Made by a program: the position numbers and the translations under genes
The notes under the pieces: model-generated
Database searches by the model: none
Seen by the model: only the letters and a program-made list of their open reading frames with translations
Told to the model about the DNA's origin: nothing
NCBI RefSeq assembly: GCF_000142805.1
Contig: NC_013084.1
Span: forward strand, 1,359,903-1,423,902
Length of the DNA: 64,000 bases
Reading direction: 5' to 3'
Source: Lachancea thermotolerans CBS 6340
Lineage: Eukaryota > Ascomycota > Saccharomycetes > Saccharomycetales > Saccharomycetaceae
Shown: positions 20,001-28,666 of the stretch, piece after piece
Layout of the letters: each line of letters opens with the position of its first letter
Numbering within the stretch: the first letter of the stretch is position 1

Positions 20001-21988
20001 CGAAATCAGAAGGTGTGGTCAGCATTGAAGTTTACAAATGGTTTGCCAAACTTTTTGGTGGATGGAAGATGGTCATCTTTCTAGCATCTATATTCATTGT
20101 CGCACAGTGCGTTTACATCTTTCAGTCCTGGTGGGTTCGTGCGTGGGCTTCTCATAACACTTATGATGCTACTAGAAAATTTATTGCAAGAATACTTCCT
20201 GAAGGCACTGTCAATGGCCTATTGCCCTTGGTTGGTCTTGAAAATCAATTATCAGTTAGTCCAGTCATCGAAGAAACGGTTAAACCAGCTGTAAAAAAAT
20301 CCAAAACACACTCTACAATTTATTACTTACTGTTCTACTTCTTCATTGGCGTTGCACAGGCTGTAATAGCGTCTTCGAAGACTATAATCAACTTTATGGC
20401 AGGGTTGAATGCCTCTAGAAAGATTTTCAACTTAATCTTGAAAAAGGTGTTGTATGCCAAGTTGAGATTCTTTGATTCTACGCCAATCGGGAGAATCATG
20501 AACAGGTTCTCGAGGGATATTGAAGCTGTCGACCAAGAATTGACACCGTTCGTCGAAGGAGCTTTTGTTTCATTGGTTCAGTGCCTTTCAACCGTAATTC
20601 TGATTGCTTATATTACGCCTGATTTCTTCTTCGTTGCTATTTTCATTGGAATATTCTATTATTTGGTGGGATACTTCTATATGGCAGGATCCAGAGAACT
20701 CAAAAGATACGAGTCAATCAGTAGGTCGCCTATACACCAGCATTTCTCAGAAACCCTTGTGGGAATTACCACCATACGTGCGTTTGGTGACGAACGTCGA
20801 TTTATGCAAGAAAATTTGACAAAGATTGATGAGAATAACAAACCATTTTTTTACTTGTGGGTCGCAAATCGGTGGTTAGCGTTCAGAATTGACATGATCG
20901 GAGCATGTGTCATTTTCGCTGCTGGGATATTCGTCCTGTTGAATATTAAGTCTCTGGATTCTGGATTAGCTGGTATTTCTTTGACATATGCTATTTCCTT
21001 CACTGAAGGTGCTTTATGGTTGGTTAGACTATATTCCAATGTGGAAATGACTATGAACTCAGTTGAAAGATTGAAAGAGTACATGGAAGTCGAGCAAGAG
21101 CCTCATTATCAAAGCACCCACAACCCCCCTCCAGAATGGCCCAGCCAAGGTAAAATCGAAGTTAATGATTTATCGTTGCGTTACGCTCCTAGTTTGCCCA
21201 AAGTCATCAAAAATGTCACCTTTACAGTTGATCCTAACTGTAAGGTCGGGATTGTTGGAAGAACAGGCGCCGGGAAGTCAACAATCATTACGGCTCTGTT
21301 CCGCTTTTTGGACCCAGAAAGTGGATACATCAAAATTGATAACGTGGATATAACTTCAGTTGAGCTGAAAAGGCTTCGCCAATCTATTACCATTATCCCA
21401 CAGGATCCTACTTTGTTTACTGGCACAGTGAAGTCCAACCTGGATCCTTACGATGAGTACTCCGACAAACAAATATTCGAAGCCCTGAAACGCGTCAATT
21501 TGGTTACACAGGAAGAACTTGATCATGCAGCAAACCCAAGCCCGGACAATGCATCAGCCGTGTCAGAGAATGTCAACAAGTTCTTGTTCTTGGAGAACGA
21601 AATTTCGGAAGGAGGTTCCAACCTCTCCCAAGGTCAGCGTCAACTTGTCTGCCTAGCACGTTCTTTGTTGCGGTCTCCAAAGGTTATGCTACTGGACGAA
21701 GCTACTGCGTCGATAGATTATCAATCAGATGCTAGAATCCAGCAAACAATAAGGAGCGAGTTTTCAGATAGCACCATTTTGACTATAGCTCACCGACTAA
21801 GATCCATTATCGACTATGACAAAATATTGGTCATGGATGCAGGTGAGGTTAAAGAGTATGATCATCCGTACTCGCTTTTGTTGAACAAAAACAGCATCTT
21901 CTACAGTATGTGTGAAGATAGCGGCGAACTTGAGGTATTAATTCAACTGGCCAAAGAGTCTTTTGTAAAAAAGCTCAATTCTAAATAA
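17039..21988 (+). CDS. YBT1: Full-length vacuolar ABC transporter, ABCC/MRP family
   Basis: A 1649-residue transporter, near Ybt1 (1661) in length. It has an N-terminal TMD0 and two TMD-NBD halves. NBD1 has Walker A GPTGSGKTS near residue 725, signature LSGGQKQRVSLA near 831, and a Walker B ending LLLDDC, with Asp at the catalytic Glu position, usual in ABCC proteins. NBD2 has GRTGAGKST near 1406, LSQGQRQLV near 1529 and the normal VMLLDEAT. An acidic Ser/Lys-rich linker joins the halves. Ybt1 moves bile acids and phosphatidylcholine breakdown products into the vacuole; Vmr1 is its duplicate partner. The following CBP2-LDB18-COF1-EFM1 order matches YLL048-050 and YHL035-039, which favours the YBT1/VMR1 ancestor over YCF1 or BPT1. 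Confidence 0.88.
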   Translation: MNQSSHSAGVCKFWYYDDVTKCGRVEYLNFYTPLVLLCFFGSFTGYKTAVHVYRRRYLREHKPNFADELAATSNADENKPLLSDASGAIYTNPDAVPKEHNLKEEHFSIENLRLADPDGKPHGLVEVVKRNFVEKARVVVEFLLVLAQLAIHVFVLINLSNEKDEFPTKVSIVNVLLWSWLLFVVILRLLNINEQIKWIKYYPGNLWTVSFVSYMFLFASRVLPFRSVFIGHITDDILKKYVLSQFYIDLALFMLLFTAKIGNDHAVLYRTSPETVPSPEPVTSIMSFISWSWIDKFVWEAHQHSVKLKDIWGLMLQDYSIFVLKKFKVFSKKTKGNFSYKLIRFFSKYLLLQGFWACIDSVINFIPTLLLKRILEYVDDQSTAPANLAWFYVCAMFVCRILVAICQAQALFFGRRVCIRMKAIIISEIYTKALRRKTSPNNSKSSTDDVDPQVLNQQKDVDADEESSTANLGAIINLMAVDAFKVSEICAYLHSFVEALVMTIVALTLLYKLLGWSAIIGALLIVAILPLNFRLATLIGKLQKETLSFTDKRIQKLNETFQAIRIIKFFSWEENFEKDIQSIRDQELKMLVKRSVAWALTAFVWFITPTIVTSVSFAFYIYVQGEVLTTPVAFTALSLFTLLRNPLDMLSDMLSYVIQSKVSLDRVQEFLEEEETEKYEQITVHRNKIGFENATFSWDRKNPDFKLKNMNIDFKLGKLNVVIGPTGSGKTSLLMGLLGEMDLLEGKVYAPCLDPREDMVIENDGMTNSIAYCSQAAWLLNDTVKNNILFSSPFNEGRYNAVIEACGLKRDFEILSAGDQTEIGEKGITLSGGQKQRVSLARALYSSSRHLLLDDCLSAVDSHTALWIYENCISGPLMEGRTCILVSHNVALTLKNAEWVVFMENGRVKDQGEPLELYNKGLLGEDELVKTSVLSRGNSSTSLVGKSSKSGINLSKLSAKIEKSSVPSKKPLTEEERVKMGKLIEEETKSEGVVSIEVYKWFAKLFGGWKMVIFLASIFIVAQCVYIFQSWWVRAWASHNTYDATRKFIARILPEGTVNGLLPLVGLENQLSVSPVIEETVKPAVKKSKTHSTIYYLLFYFFIGVAQAVIASSKTIINFMAGLNASRKIFNLILKKVLYAKLRFFDSTPIGRIMNRFSRDIEAVDQELTPFVEGAFVSLVQCLSTVILIAYITPDFFFVAIFIGIFYYLVGYFYMAGSRELKRYESISRSPIHQHFSETLVGITTIRAFGDERRFMQENLTKIDENNKPFFYLWVANRWLAFRIDMIGACVIFAAGIFVLLNIKSLDSGLAGISLTYAISFTEGALWLVRLYSNVEMTMNSVERLKEYMEVEQEPHYQSTHNPPPEWPSQGKIEVNDLSLRYAPSLPKVIKNVTFTVDPNCKVGIVGRTGAGKSTIITALFRFLDPESGYIKIDNVDITSVELKRLRQSITIIPQDPTLFTGTVKSNLDPYDEYSDKQIFEALKRVNLVTQEELDHAANPSPDNASAVSENVNKFLFLENEISEGGSNLSQGQRQLVCLARSLLRSPKVMLLDEATASIDYQSDARIQQTIRSEFSDSTILTIAHRLRSIIDYDKILVMDAGEVKEYDHPYSLLLNKNSIFYSMCEDSGELEVLIQLAKESFVKKLNSK

Positions 21989-23217
21989 CGTCTAAACCAG
22001 GGGCATCTACTTACTCGAGTTTTCGATTAATCTATAATCAAATGTGTATTTTTTTTGAACTTCTAACAAAACGGCTCTTATTGTTGAAGGAAACAGGCTA
22101 ATAGCTCGTAACCATATTTTTAGAAAAGTTGCGGTACTTACTTGTGGCTTTCCTAAACAAGGTTTGAGCGCAAGAAACTCTACCCAAATTATCAAAAAGG
22201 TCTTAGGAGTATGCAACGAAGTAGCTGTAATTAGAGCGAAAGAGATGTGCCAACATTAGTAGTGACGTGACGTGACATGATACTATGGGGAAATTAGCGC
22301 TTTCAAACTCCAGCTCACGCTTGAACTCTGGTAAAGACCTACTCATCTAGAGTGGAGACTTTTAAGATGATAGGATTTTTGAGCATACCAATAAAACCAC
22401 TGCAACCAAAAAAATAATATTCTGAGCTATAATTCTTTCTAAAGACCAATAGCTGGTGGCATCGTCTTGAGAAGAGAAAATTGCTGGCGAGAATGTCGCA
22501 ACTAATCTGGAACTCAGCATTAGGAGAAAAGAACTTACTGGTCAACGTAACTCAAACCGGGATAGTACGACAGGGCAGTTTATAGACAAATACTAGATCA
22601 GTTCGGAAAATCGATTAGCAGTCAGCAATTTATCTAAATTTGTAGGAAAGGCTGTATGAACGTAAGGGAATTAAATACAGCTTTAAGGATAAAATCAGCT
22701 CCGTAATACGCTTGATGATTATCTGGTCTTCCTATCGTTAGGTATTTCCAGGTTCGCAATGTGGAAAGGGCAAAGATGGGTGGATAAAGATTACGTTGAA
22801 TTGCTATGCAATCGTTAAAGCCCCTGCTGCTTTTTGAAATCTAGTAGCCACTGATAGATGTATTCTCTAATCTTTGTTTTCTCTTGTCCTCAGCCTTACC
22901 CGTTTATTTGAAGGGTGTTCGTGGAAGCGAGCCAAAGACTTCCAAAATTGAAAACTGTTGCTTCCTCGCCATATTAAGTCGGTGCATGATGCAAACATGC
23001 CGCCATCTTTACTGATCAGGGAATGAAGTATGAAAAAGTACTTCGAGATCCTTGAAAAGTCCTAACTTGAGTCAGGATTCAGGAAGCAATTACAATTTTT
23101 TTTGTTTGCGCTCTTATCTTAGTCTTTTCTCTGCCCTACAAAATATTTATCGTGTAATGCGAGTTTTGAGAGGTTCATGATTGACCTTGGTCTTGATCAT
23201 AATAAATCTAGACGCTA
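21989..23217. other. Intergenic region downstream of the ABC transporter
   Basis: About 1.2 kb with no gene that I can support. The region is AT-rich, with poly-T tracts at about 22047 and 23096. The frames in it are short, on the minus strand, and lack known motifs. Confidence 0.55.
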
Positions 23218-25002
23218 ATGGCAAAGACAGATCTTCGTGACTGGATTGTACAACTTCACTTGGCTTACAGAAATTCTTCAAAACAAAGGAGGTTTAGTTA
23301 CAAACGAAATGCGCAAAAAATAAGCCAAAAAAGGCTGCAGTCGGTGCAAAAGTCTCAAATATCCAATGCGCCAAAGGTGGACCTTAAACTTCCTAGCAGG
23401 TTTTCACAGCTTCCTATTGCAAATCTGCAAGGATTACTGATACAGGACATCCGCGAAGACAAGCCAAAACAACTCCAGTTATGTGTACCAGAGCTTACAA
23501 GCGGTAGTCATATGGTGGAAGACTGGGAAGAGGTTTCAGGTTTATTCAAAAATTCAGTATGTCGCGAATACAAGACGAATGGTGATCTAAAAGGTCCCGC
23601 ATTCTGTGAATACACAACAGAACGTGTATATGGTAACAATCGCGCAAGTTGGAAAACAAGATTAAATTTCCCCTTGAAAAACGAAGGCGACCCTGCCGAA
23701 ACAATCGAAATTTTATGGCCACCTCTAGAATTCTCTTTCTGCTGCAGGGCAATTGGGACCAGCCATGGAACAATCATTAAATTGCAGCAAAAAGGTGTCA
23801 ACGTCTTCCGTCATCCTCTAACAGGTGATAAGTTACCTATTCTAGAAATTGATTCTCTACCGTTGAACGCATCGGCTATTGCCCTTGCTCCTGCTTTGGA
23901 AGGAAGCGACAGCAAATATTTTAAAGGCGCTTTGTTGGCATATTCTATAATTCCATCGCGCCTGTGTTCTGAAGCTGAGATTTGCCAACTTAAAAGCTTG
24001 TGCGTTGACACTGAAAGTGTGAGACGTCCGAGTGTGGTGGAGGCAATTAGCCCAAAGGTCGCCGATGGGTTTAAAAGTGATATTCGAAGCGTTTCAAGGC
24101 TCTTGAGGGCACTTTCATCTGGAAGTTTGTTCAATCCCGGCCTGTCAACAAGAAGTCAAATGTGCTCACCTGATATCCTGAGAGCAACTGTAATGTCTAA
24201 CAGAATTTGCGATAGCCAACTCAAAGAAGAATACTGTAAAGCTACAGTGCTTTACAACCTTTACGAAAATGCACAAAGGATACAGAAACGCTTGATAAGC
24301 GAAAATAAATTGACACATGAAGTTTACCTAAGTCTTTGGGATGAACTTATATTGTTACGTCTTGAAGAACTCAATAAACTGACTTTGGTGGAAGATTTGA
24401 ATACAATGATTAGAGGTAAGACTAAATTCGATGAGTTTTTATTGGACCTAAACTTGTATAACACGATTGTTAACGCGGAGCTCCGAGGTAAGATGAAGCC
24501 TAATGGGCACCAAAAAAACGACCGCCAACAAGCTATTCTTTACGTGCTTAGTATTGTTTTGACACAGTGCAAGAGTTTGAAGAACATTTATCCTTCTCTT
24601 TCATTTGTTTTCAGAGAGCTAGAAGTCTTTGCTAGAGAAGTCAAAATTTTCAAAAGAACCGGAAACATAGAGAGTGCTCAGGAAATGTTTGCCACTGCTA
24701 ACGCCATTGTAGAATTAGATAATATCGCTACAGCAAAGCAAGAACCGCTTAAAAATCATAGAATTATCCTTTTGGCTAAATCCCGGGTTCCTTCAGATTT
24801 AGCGCGGGTTTACCAGTTCCTATCGAAAGTCGAAGTTCAAATCACCGACAACTTGGATGCAGCTAAAGAAATTAGACATTCAGAGTGTGTGTCCAAGAAA
24901 CTGATTCGTCACGACACATACTGTTATTTGTATCTAAGAAAGGAACACGCCGTTGATGTCCAAAAGCTGTTAAGGACACTTGGAAAGTCAGGTCAATATT
25001 AA
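23218..25002 (+). CDS. CBP2: Probable mitochondrial COB pre-mRNA splicing factor Cbp2
   Basis: A 594-residue protein with a basic N-terminus (LAYRNSSKQRRFSYKRNAQK) that could act as a mitochondrial presequence. No standard domain is visible. The call is based mainly on position: in S. cerevisiae CBP2 (YHL038C) lies between VMR1 and EFM1, while YBT1, LDB18 and COF1 are adjacent on the sister region, and here one gene of the right size sits between the ABC transporter and LDB18. Cbp2 (630 residues in S. cerevisiae) binds the group I intron bI5 of mitochondrial COB and helps it fold. If this yeast lacks bI5, the protein must have another RNA target. Its stop overlaps that of the convergent LDB18 gene in the shared TTAA at 24999-25002. 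Confidence 0.6.
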   Translation: MAKTDLRDWIVQLHLAYRNSSKQRRFSYKRNAQKISQKRLQSVQKSQISNAPKVDLKLPSRFSQLPIANLQGLLIQDIREDKPKQLQLCVPELTSGSHMVEDWEEVSGLFKNSVCREYKTNGDLKGPAFCEYTTERVYGNNRASWKTRLNFPLKNEGDPAETIEILWPPLEFSFCCRAIGTSHGTIIKLQQKGVNVFRHPLTGDKLPILEIDSLPLNASAIALAPALEGSDSKYFKGALLAYSIIPSRLCSEAEICQLKSLCVDTESVRRPSVVEAISPKVADGFKSDIRSVSRLLRALSSGSLFNPGLSTRSQMCSPDILRATVMSNRICDSQLKEEYCKATVLYNLYENAQRIQKRLISENKLTHEVYLSLWDELILLRLEELNKLTLVEDLNTMIRGKTKFDEFLLDLNLYNTIVNAELRGKMKPNGHQKNDRQQAILYVLSIVLTQCKSLKNIYPSLSFVFRELEVFAREVKIFKRTGNIESAQEMFATANAIVELDNIATAKQEPLKNHRIILLAKSRVPSDLARVYQFLSKVEVQITDNLDAAKEIRHSECVSKKLIRHDTYCYLYLRKEHAVDVQKLLRTLGKSGQY

Positions 25003-25610
25003 ATATTGTTTGAGCTTTGTATAGCATGCAGTTTACCTTCAACCATACAGATGCGCGATTGAATATCAGTCCAAAAGTCGTTGGCTTCCAGATTTAAATT
25101 CATGAACCGTCTAGCAATGCCTAAAGTTCTAACGATAAGCATCATAGTCTGGGAGTACAGTATACCAATGTTGGAGATGTCGGCTGAAACAGATTCTTGT
25201 TTCATCGAATTTTGCAGTAAACCACATGATAATAGGCGGTCCACGCTGCTACTACAAACGATCTCCAGATCGGATAGTAGAGAAAGTGTTTGGTTGAGCG
25301 ATCCGACGCACGCAGATAACTCCACTTCTTGCTCTTTGGTGGTATCTCGCTCTTCGTTTTTAGCAAATGTGTTCAAAAGTTGCCAAAGGAATTCAGAGCA
25401 ACGCGCGCCAGTCCCACACAAGCGCCTCATCTCCCCTGAGATCACTCGAAGTTTATCGACTAAGTTTTCTACACCATCCAGTTCCCCAACACTGTTTTCA
25501 ATCAGATCCAGCCTTTGCTCTAACTTGTCTGCACAGTCCATTGCCTGGGCGTCTAGTCCTCGAGGGCCCTTAAACTTGCGGGTAACTCGACTTTGTTTGA
25601 CTATTTTCAT
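24999..25610 (-). CDS. LDB18: Dynactin subunit p24-like protein
   Basis: A 203-residue, mostly helical protein with coiled-coil segments (ADKLEQRLDLIENSVGELDG). The first ATG is complementary to 25608-25610; the longer frame to 25661 begins with TTG and was not used. S. cerevisiae Ldb18 (YLL049W, 178 residues) is the dynactin p24 subunit that joins Arp1-filament components to the shoulder for nuclear migration. The pattern L..R(L/I)..IE..VG.L is shared with this family. Placement between the YBT1-type gene and COF1 equals the YLL048C-YLL049W-YLL050C order and is the main support. Confidence 0.75.
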   Translation of the reverse strand: MKIVKQSRVTRKFKGPRGLDAQAMDCADKLEQRLDLIENSVGELDGVENLVDKLRVISGEMRRLCGTGARCSEFLWQLLNTFAKNEERDTTKEQEVELSACVGSLNQTLSLLSDLEIVCSSSVDRLLSCGLLQNSMKQESVSADISNIGILYSQTMMLIVRTLGIARRFMNLNLEANDFWTDIQSRICMVEGKLHAIQSSNNI

Positions 25611-25693
25611 AAAATTATTTGACCCCCTTTTCAAAAGTGAACTCTTGAAACCTACACGCAAACCACTAAATAATCAATCAGAAATCACAAATA

Positions 25694-26249
25694 ATGTCTA
25701 GATCAGGGTATGTGAACAGCAGATATTACAATTTTTGATGAATAAAGCTGAATCTTGGGTCTGTCTATAGACACATTGAGGTTTCAAAGCAATGTTCATT
25801 TCAACGGTCCCTTATTAACTTGAAATAATAGTGTTGCTGTTGCAGATGAGTCCATGAAAGCCTTCAACGATTTGAAGCTGGGAAAAAAGTACAAGTTTGT
25901 CCTATACGCATTGAATGACAACAAAACGGAGATTGTGGTCAAGGAAACTTCAACCGCGCAAGACTATGACGCTTTTTTGGAGAAGCTCTCTGAGGATGAT
26001 TGCTTATACGCCGTCTACGATTTTGAGTATGAAATTGGTGGCAACGAAGGCAAAAGATCGAAGATTGTGTTTTTCACTTGGTCTCCCGACACTGCCCCAG
26101 TCAGAGCCAAGATGGTTTACGCCTCTTCGAAAGATGCTCTGAGAAGAGCATTGAACGGTATTTCCACTGACATCCAAGGAACAGACTATTCTGAGGTTGC
26201 ATATGAGTCCGTTTTGGAAAAAGTTAGCAGAGGTGCTGGCTCTCACTAA
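25694..26249 (+). CDS. COF1: Cofilin, actin-severing protein (two exons: 25694-25707 and 25832-26249)
   Basis: Exon 1 is ATG TCT AGA TCA GG, and exon 2 continues T GTT GCT GTT GCA GAT GAG, giving MSRSGVAVADES as in S. cerevisiae Cof1. The product has 143 residues, the same length as the S. cerevisiae protein. The ADF-homology domain fills it, with the actin-binding long helix [13 protein letters not shown] and the conserved [13 protein letters not shown] block. The regulatory Ser4 is present. Cofilin severs and depolymerises ADP-actin filaments in cortical patches and is essential. The gene is divergent from LDB18. Reading only the second exon from its first ATG (25854) would lose the phosphorylated N-terminus. 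Confidence 0.97.
25708..25831 (+). other. Spliceosomal intron of COF1
   Basis: The 5' site is GTATGT (25708-25713). The branch candidate is TATTAAC (25813-25819), and the 3' site TAATAG ends at 25831, only 13 bases after the branch adenosine. Length is 124 bases. The position after codon 4 matches the S. cerevisiae COF1 intron, and the joined frame is exact. Confidence 0.93.
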
Positions 26250-26481
26250 GCTACCAACATTAGTTTTACTTTTGTCAAATATATGTAGAATTGAAATATC
26301 AAAGATTGTCTGGCTCGTGCAAATAGTACGCCAAAGACACGTTGTAATTGGCCTGTAATTGCGGCACAACTGCTAGTCGAACTTTACCATGGCGCATAAT
26401 AGGGCCAGAGAGTTCCTTAGACCGTTTAATCGCATTATTGAAATACATCATCTGCGTGCAACCAGCTGCGCTGTAACGGAT

Positions 26482-28197
26482 CTAGGATGACAGATCATAG
26501 GGTCTCCTTTCAAAAAAAAAGGCTTCCTGGGAAGCAGGTAGTTTCCATACCAGCCTATCGATGACTGTACCGGCAATTATAAAATTTTTGATGCTCCAGT
26601 CACCCTTGCCATAAACTTCTGGAATTTTCATAGAAAGCTGAGGAAATATACTCTTGTAAAAGGCGAGGTATTCGTGTACATCATCTTTTTCGATTACTAT
26701 GCAGGACTTCACGTCCTCAAAGCAGTCAAGGATAAATTGGGGCAAAGCTAGGTTTTCAGCCCTCCTGCTCGACAAATTATGGGCTCTAACAATCCATAAT
26801 AGCAGTGCTTGTTGCAGAAAATTTTTGGTTACCAAATCGTCATACTTTGTTACGCCAAACGTGAGCGTTAGGGTATTCACAAATGTTTTGTCTGATTTGA
26901 AAAGGCTTTTGAAGGACAAGGGCTTCAGCTCTTTCAAGACTTTTTTCTGAAACTTCTTGATGAAATCTGAAGCCTCTTGAAAGATCCTCTTCTGGCCAGC
27001 CATATATGCTTTGGTGGACTTGGATCTGATTGGGCTTTTAAGAGACACTTTCAGCTTGGATGCATCTTTGAAAAAGCTCAACTTCTGCTCTATTATGGCG
27101 TTCAGCTGCTCCGAGCCATCTAGGACGCTTCTCGCAGTGATAAACTTTTCGGATGTTAGCTTACTCAATATTCCGAACAATTTCATCAAAGGCATAGGGA
27201 GTGGGGAGCCTAGAGTCAACAAAAAATTGACTGAATTTTCTGCCAAGTTCTGATCTCGAAGTGTAAGATCATAAGACTTCAAGGACTCGAGCTGGCCCGG
27301 AGGTAGCCTCAAAGTTAGAGTTGATGAATCGTTCATATTGTTTTGTATCGCAAAGCCGTAGTTTAACAACAGTTCCTCATTTGATTTATCGCCATAATTA
27401 TTAAAGATTTCCTGACCTTTCTCTATCTGATTTCCGGAAGAAAATGAAACCCCGTTTCTGTCCTTGTTCAGTTGCCATTGAACTTTTTGTCCACTATGGT
27501 GGTTCAAGAAGTCGACAATCGGGTAAAGAAAAGCCTGGTTAATGTTTTTGAGGTTTTCATTTTCTAAAATAAGTTCCGGGAAGGCCCTCGAAGAGACAAT
27601 GTAAGCAGACCAAAGGTACGAACTAAAGCTGTGCCAGGATGAACTTTTAGAGTAGGTCATGTGGTCAGAAACTTGGAAATGGGGGTTTGAAGACGATTGA
27701 AGGTAAAATGCTGTATCTTCGTCGTCCGCGGCCTTAGCTTTCGTTATGAGGCCAAACCATTCCTCGATAACTTTCTTCAGGTTTCTTTCTGTTTTGATCA
27801 GGAGATCAGTTCCCTTTAAAGCAGTCAACTCTTCGCTTGACCAAAAATAGGGTGAATGAATGTCCCTGATCAAGGGTAGCACGTCCATGAAAGGCTGGAA
27901 GAAAGAGATTTCATCACAGCTTTTTGAACTGAATTTCAGCTTCGACAAGAAAAGCTGTAAGAGCGCGTTAGGATTCGATTCGACTGGATTTTTTAGCCTA
28001 AAATGCTTCTCTGCAAGGGTAGTAGTGATGAGCAGTTTACGAGGTATTGTGACCAGGACACTACCTTCACTAATTCGTGCGTTTGCCACCGCGTATGTAC
28101 CTTGATTGGGATCCGCTCTGAACTCAACCCTATCATCGATGACCGAACCATGGCTTCTAGCCCACTCAACGCATGAATCAACAGCACCAGTAGTCAT
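26482..28197 (-). CDS. EFM1: SET-domain protein lysine methyltransferase, EFM1-type
   Basis: A 571-residue SET-I/Rubisco-LSMT-type methyltransferase. The split SET domain starts near residue 20 (FRADPNQGTYAVANARISEG) and ends near residue 275. It holds YPIVDFLNHHSGQKVQW, which binds SAM, and GQEIFNNYGDKSNEELLLNY with the catalytic Tyr. A helical substrate-binding domain follows. S. cerevisiae Efm1 (YHL039W, 585 residues) monomethylates eEF1A at Lys30. Rkm1 (583 residues) is the main alternative, but position beside COF1, LDB18 and CBP2 favours EFM1. There is no sign of damage. Confidence 0.75.
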   Translation of the reverse strand: MTTGAVDSCVEWARSHGSVIDDRVEFRADPNQGTYAVANARISEGSVLVTIPRKLLITTTLAEKHFRLKNPVESNPNALLQLFLSKLKFSSKSCDEISFFQPFMDVLPLIRDIHSPYFWSSEELTALKGTDLLIKTERNLKKVIEEWFGLITKAKAADDEDTAFYLQSSSNPHFQVSDHMTYSKSSSWHSFSSYLWSAYIVSSRAFPELILENENLKNINQAFLYPIVDFLNHHSGQKVQWQLNKDRNGVSFSSGNQIEKGQEIFNNYGDKSNEELLLNYGFAIQNNMNDSSTLTLRLPPGQLESLKSYDLTLRDQNLAENSVNFLLTLGSPLPMPLMKLFGILSKLTSEKFITARSVLDGSEQLNAIIEQKLSFFKDASKLKVSLKSPIRSKSTKAYMAGQKRIFQEASDFIKKFQKKVLKELKPLSFKSLFKSDKTFVNTLTLTFGVTKYDDLVTKNFLQQALLLWIVRAHNLSSRRAENLALPQFILDCFEDVKSCIVIEKDDVHEYLAFYKSIFPQLSMKIPEVYGKGDWSIKNFIIAGTVIDRLVWKLPASQEAFFFERRPYDLSS

Positions 28198-28666
28198 TAG
28201 CTTATGTTCTCTTCCGAAGTTGTATGTTAGAAAAACATTTTGAGTTAAACAATTTTGTAATTATATATACATCATATAATAATGTTAGGTCAGTAAGTAG
28301 ATATAACCGCTAACATAAGTCACTACGCCTTTCTTATAACTCAAGCTATTAAAGAACTCTGCCACAGGTAGGTTCGAAGTGACGCGCGGCTGTTAGTGGT
28401 AGGTGCATGTGTTGCCGGCTTTATCTGGAAGTCCGCTTTTTGCTAAGAGCGATTTGATCTTGTGAGTATTCGCTAACATGAGGCCCTGGACCGATTTCCC
28501 AGCACCTAGTTCAAGCTACACATAAATTTCACCAAGCGAACCACTTGCTTCCGATTCTTTTTCATCCTGAGGCTGCAACAGTAACTTTTCTAAGCTGCAT
28601 TTGTTGTCTTCGTTGAAATTTAGCTATTGACAGATAACATAAGCTAAATGATATATTATTCTTGAA
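28198..28666. other. Intergenic region; end of the conserved syntenic block
   Basis: These 469 bases hold no gene. To the left the genes follow the ancestral yeast order; to the right no adjacency known from S. cerevisiae is recognisable. Confidence 0.5.
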
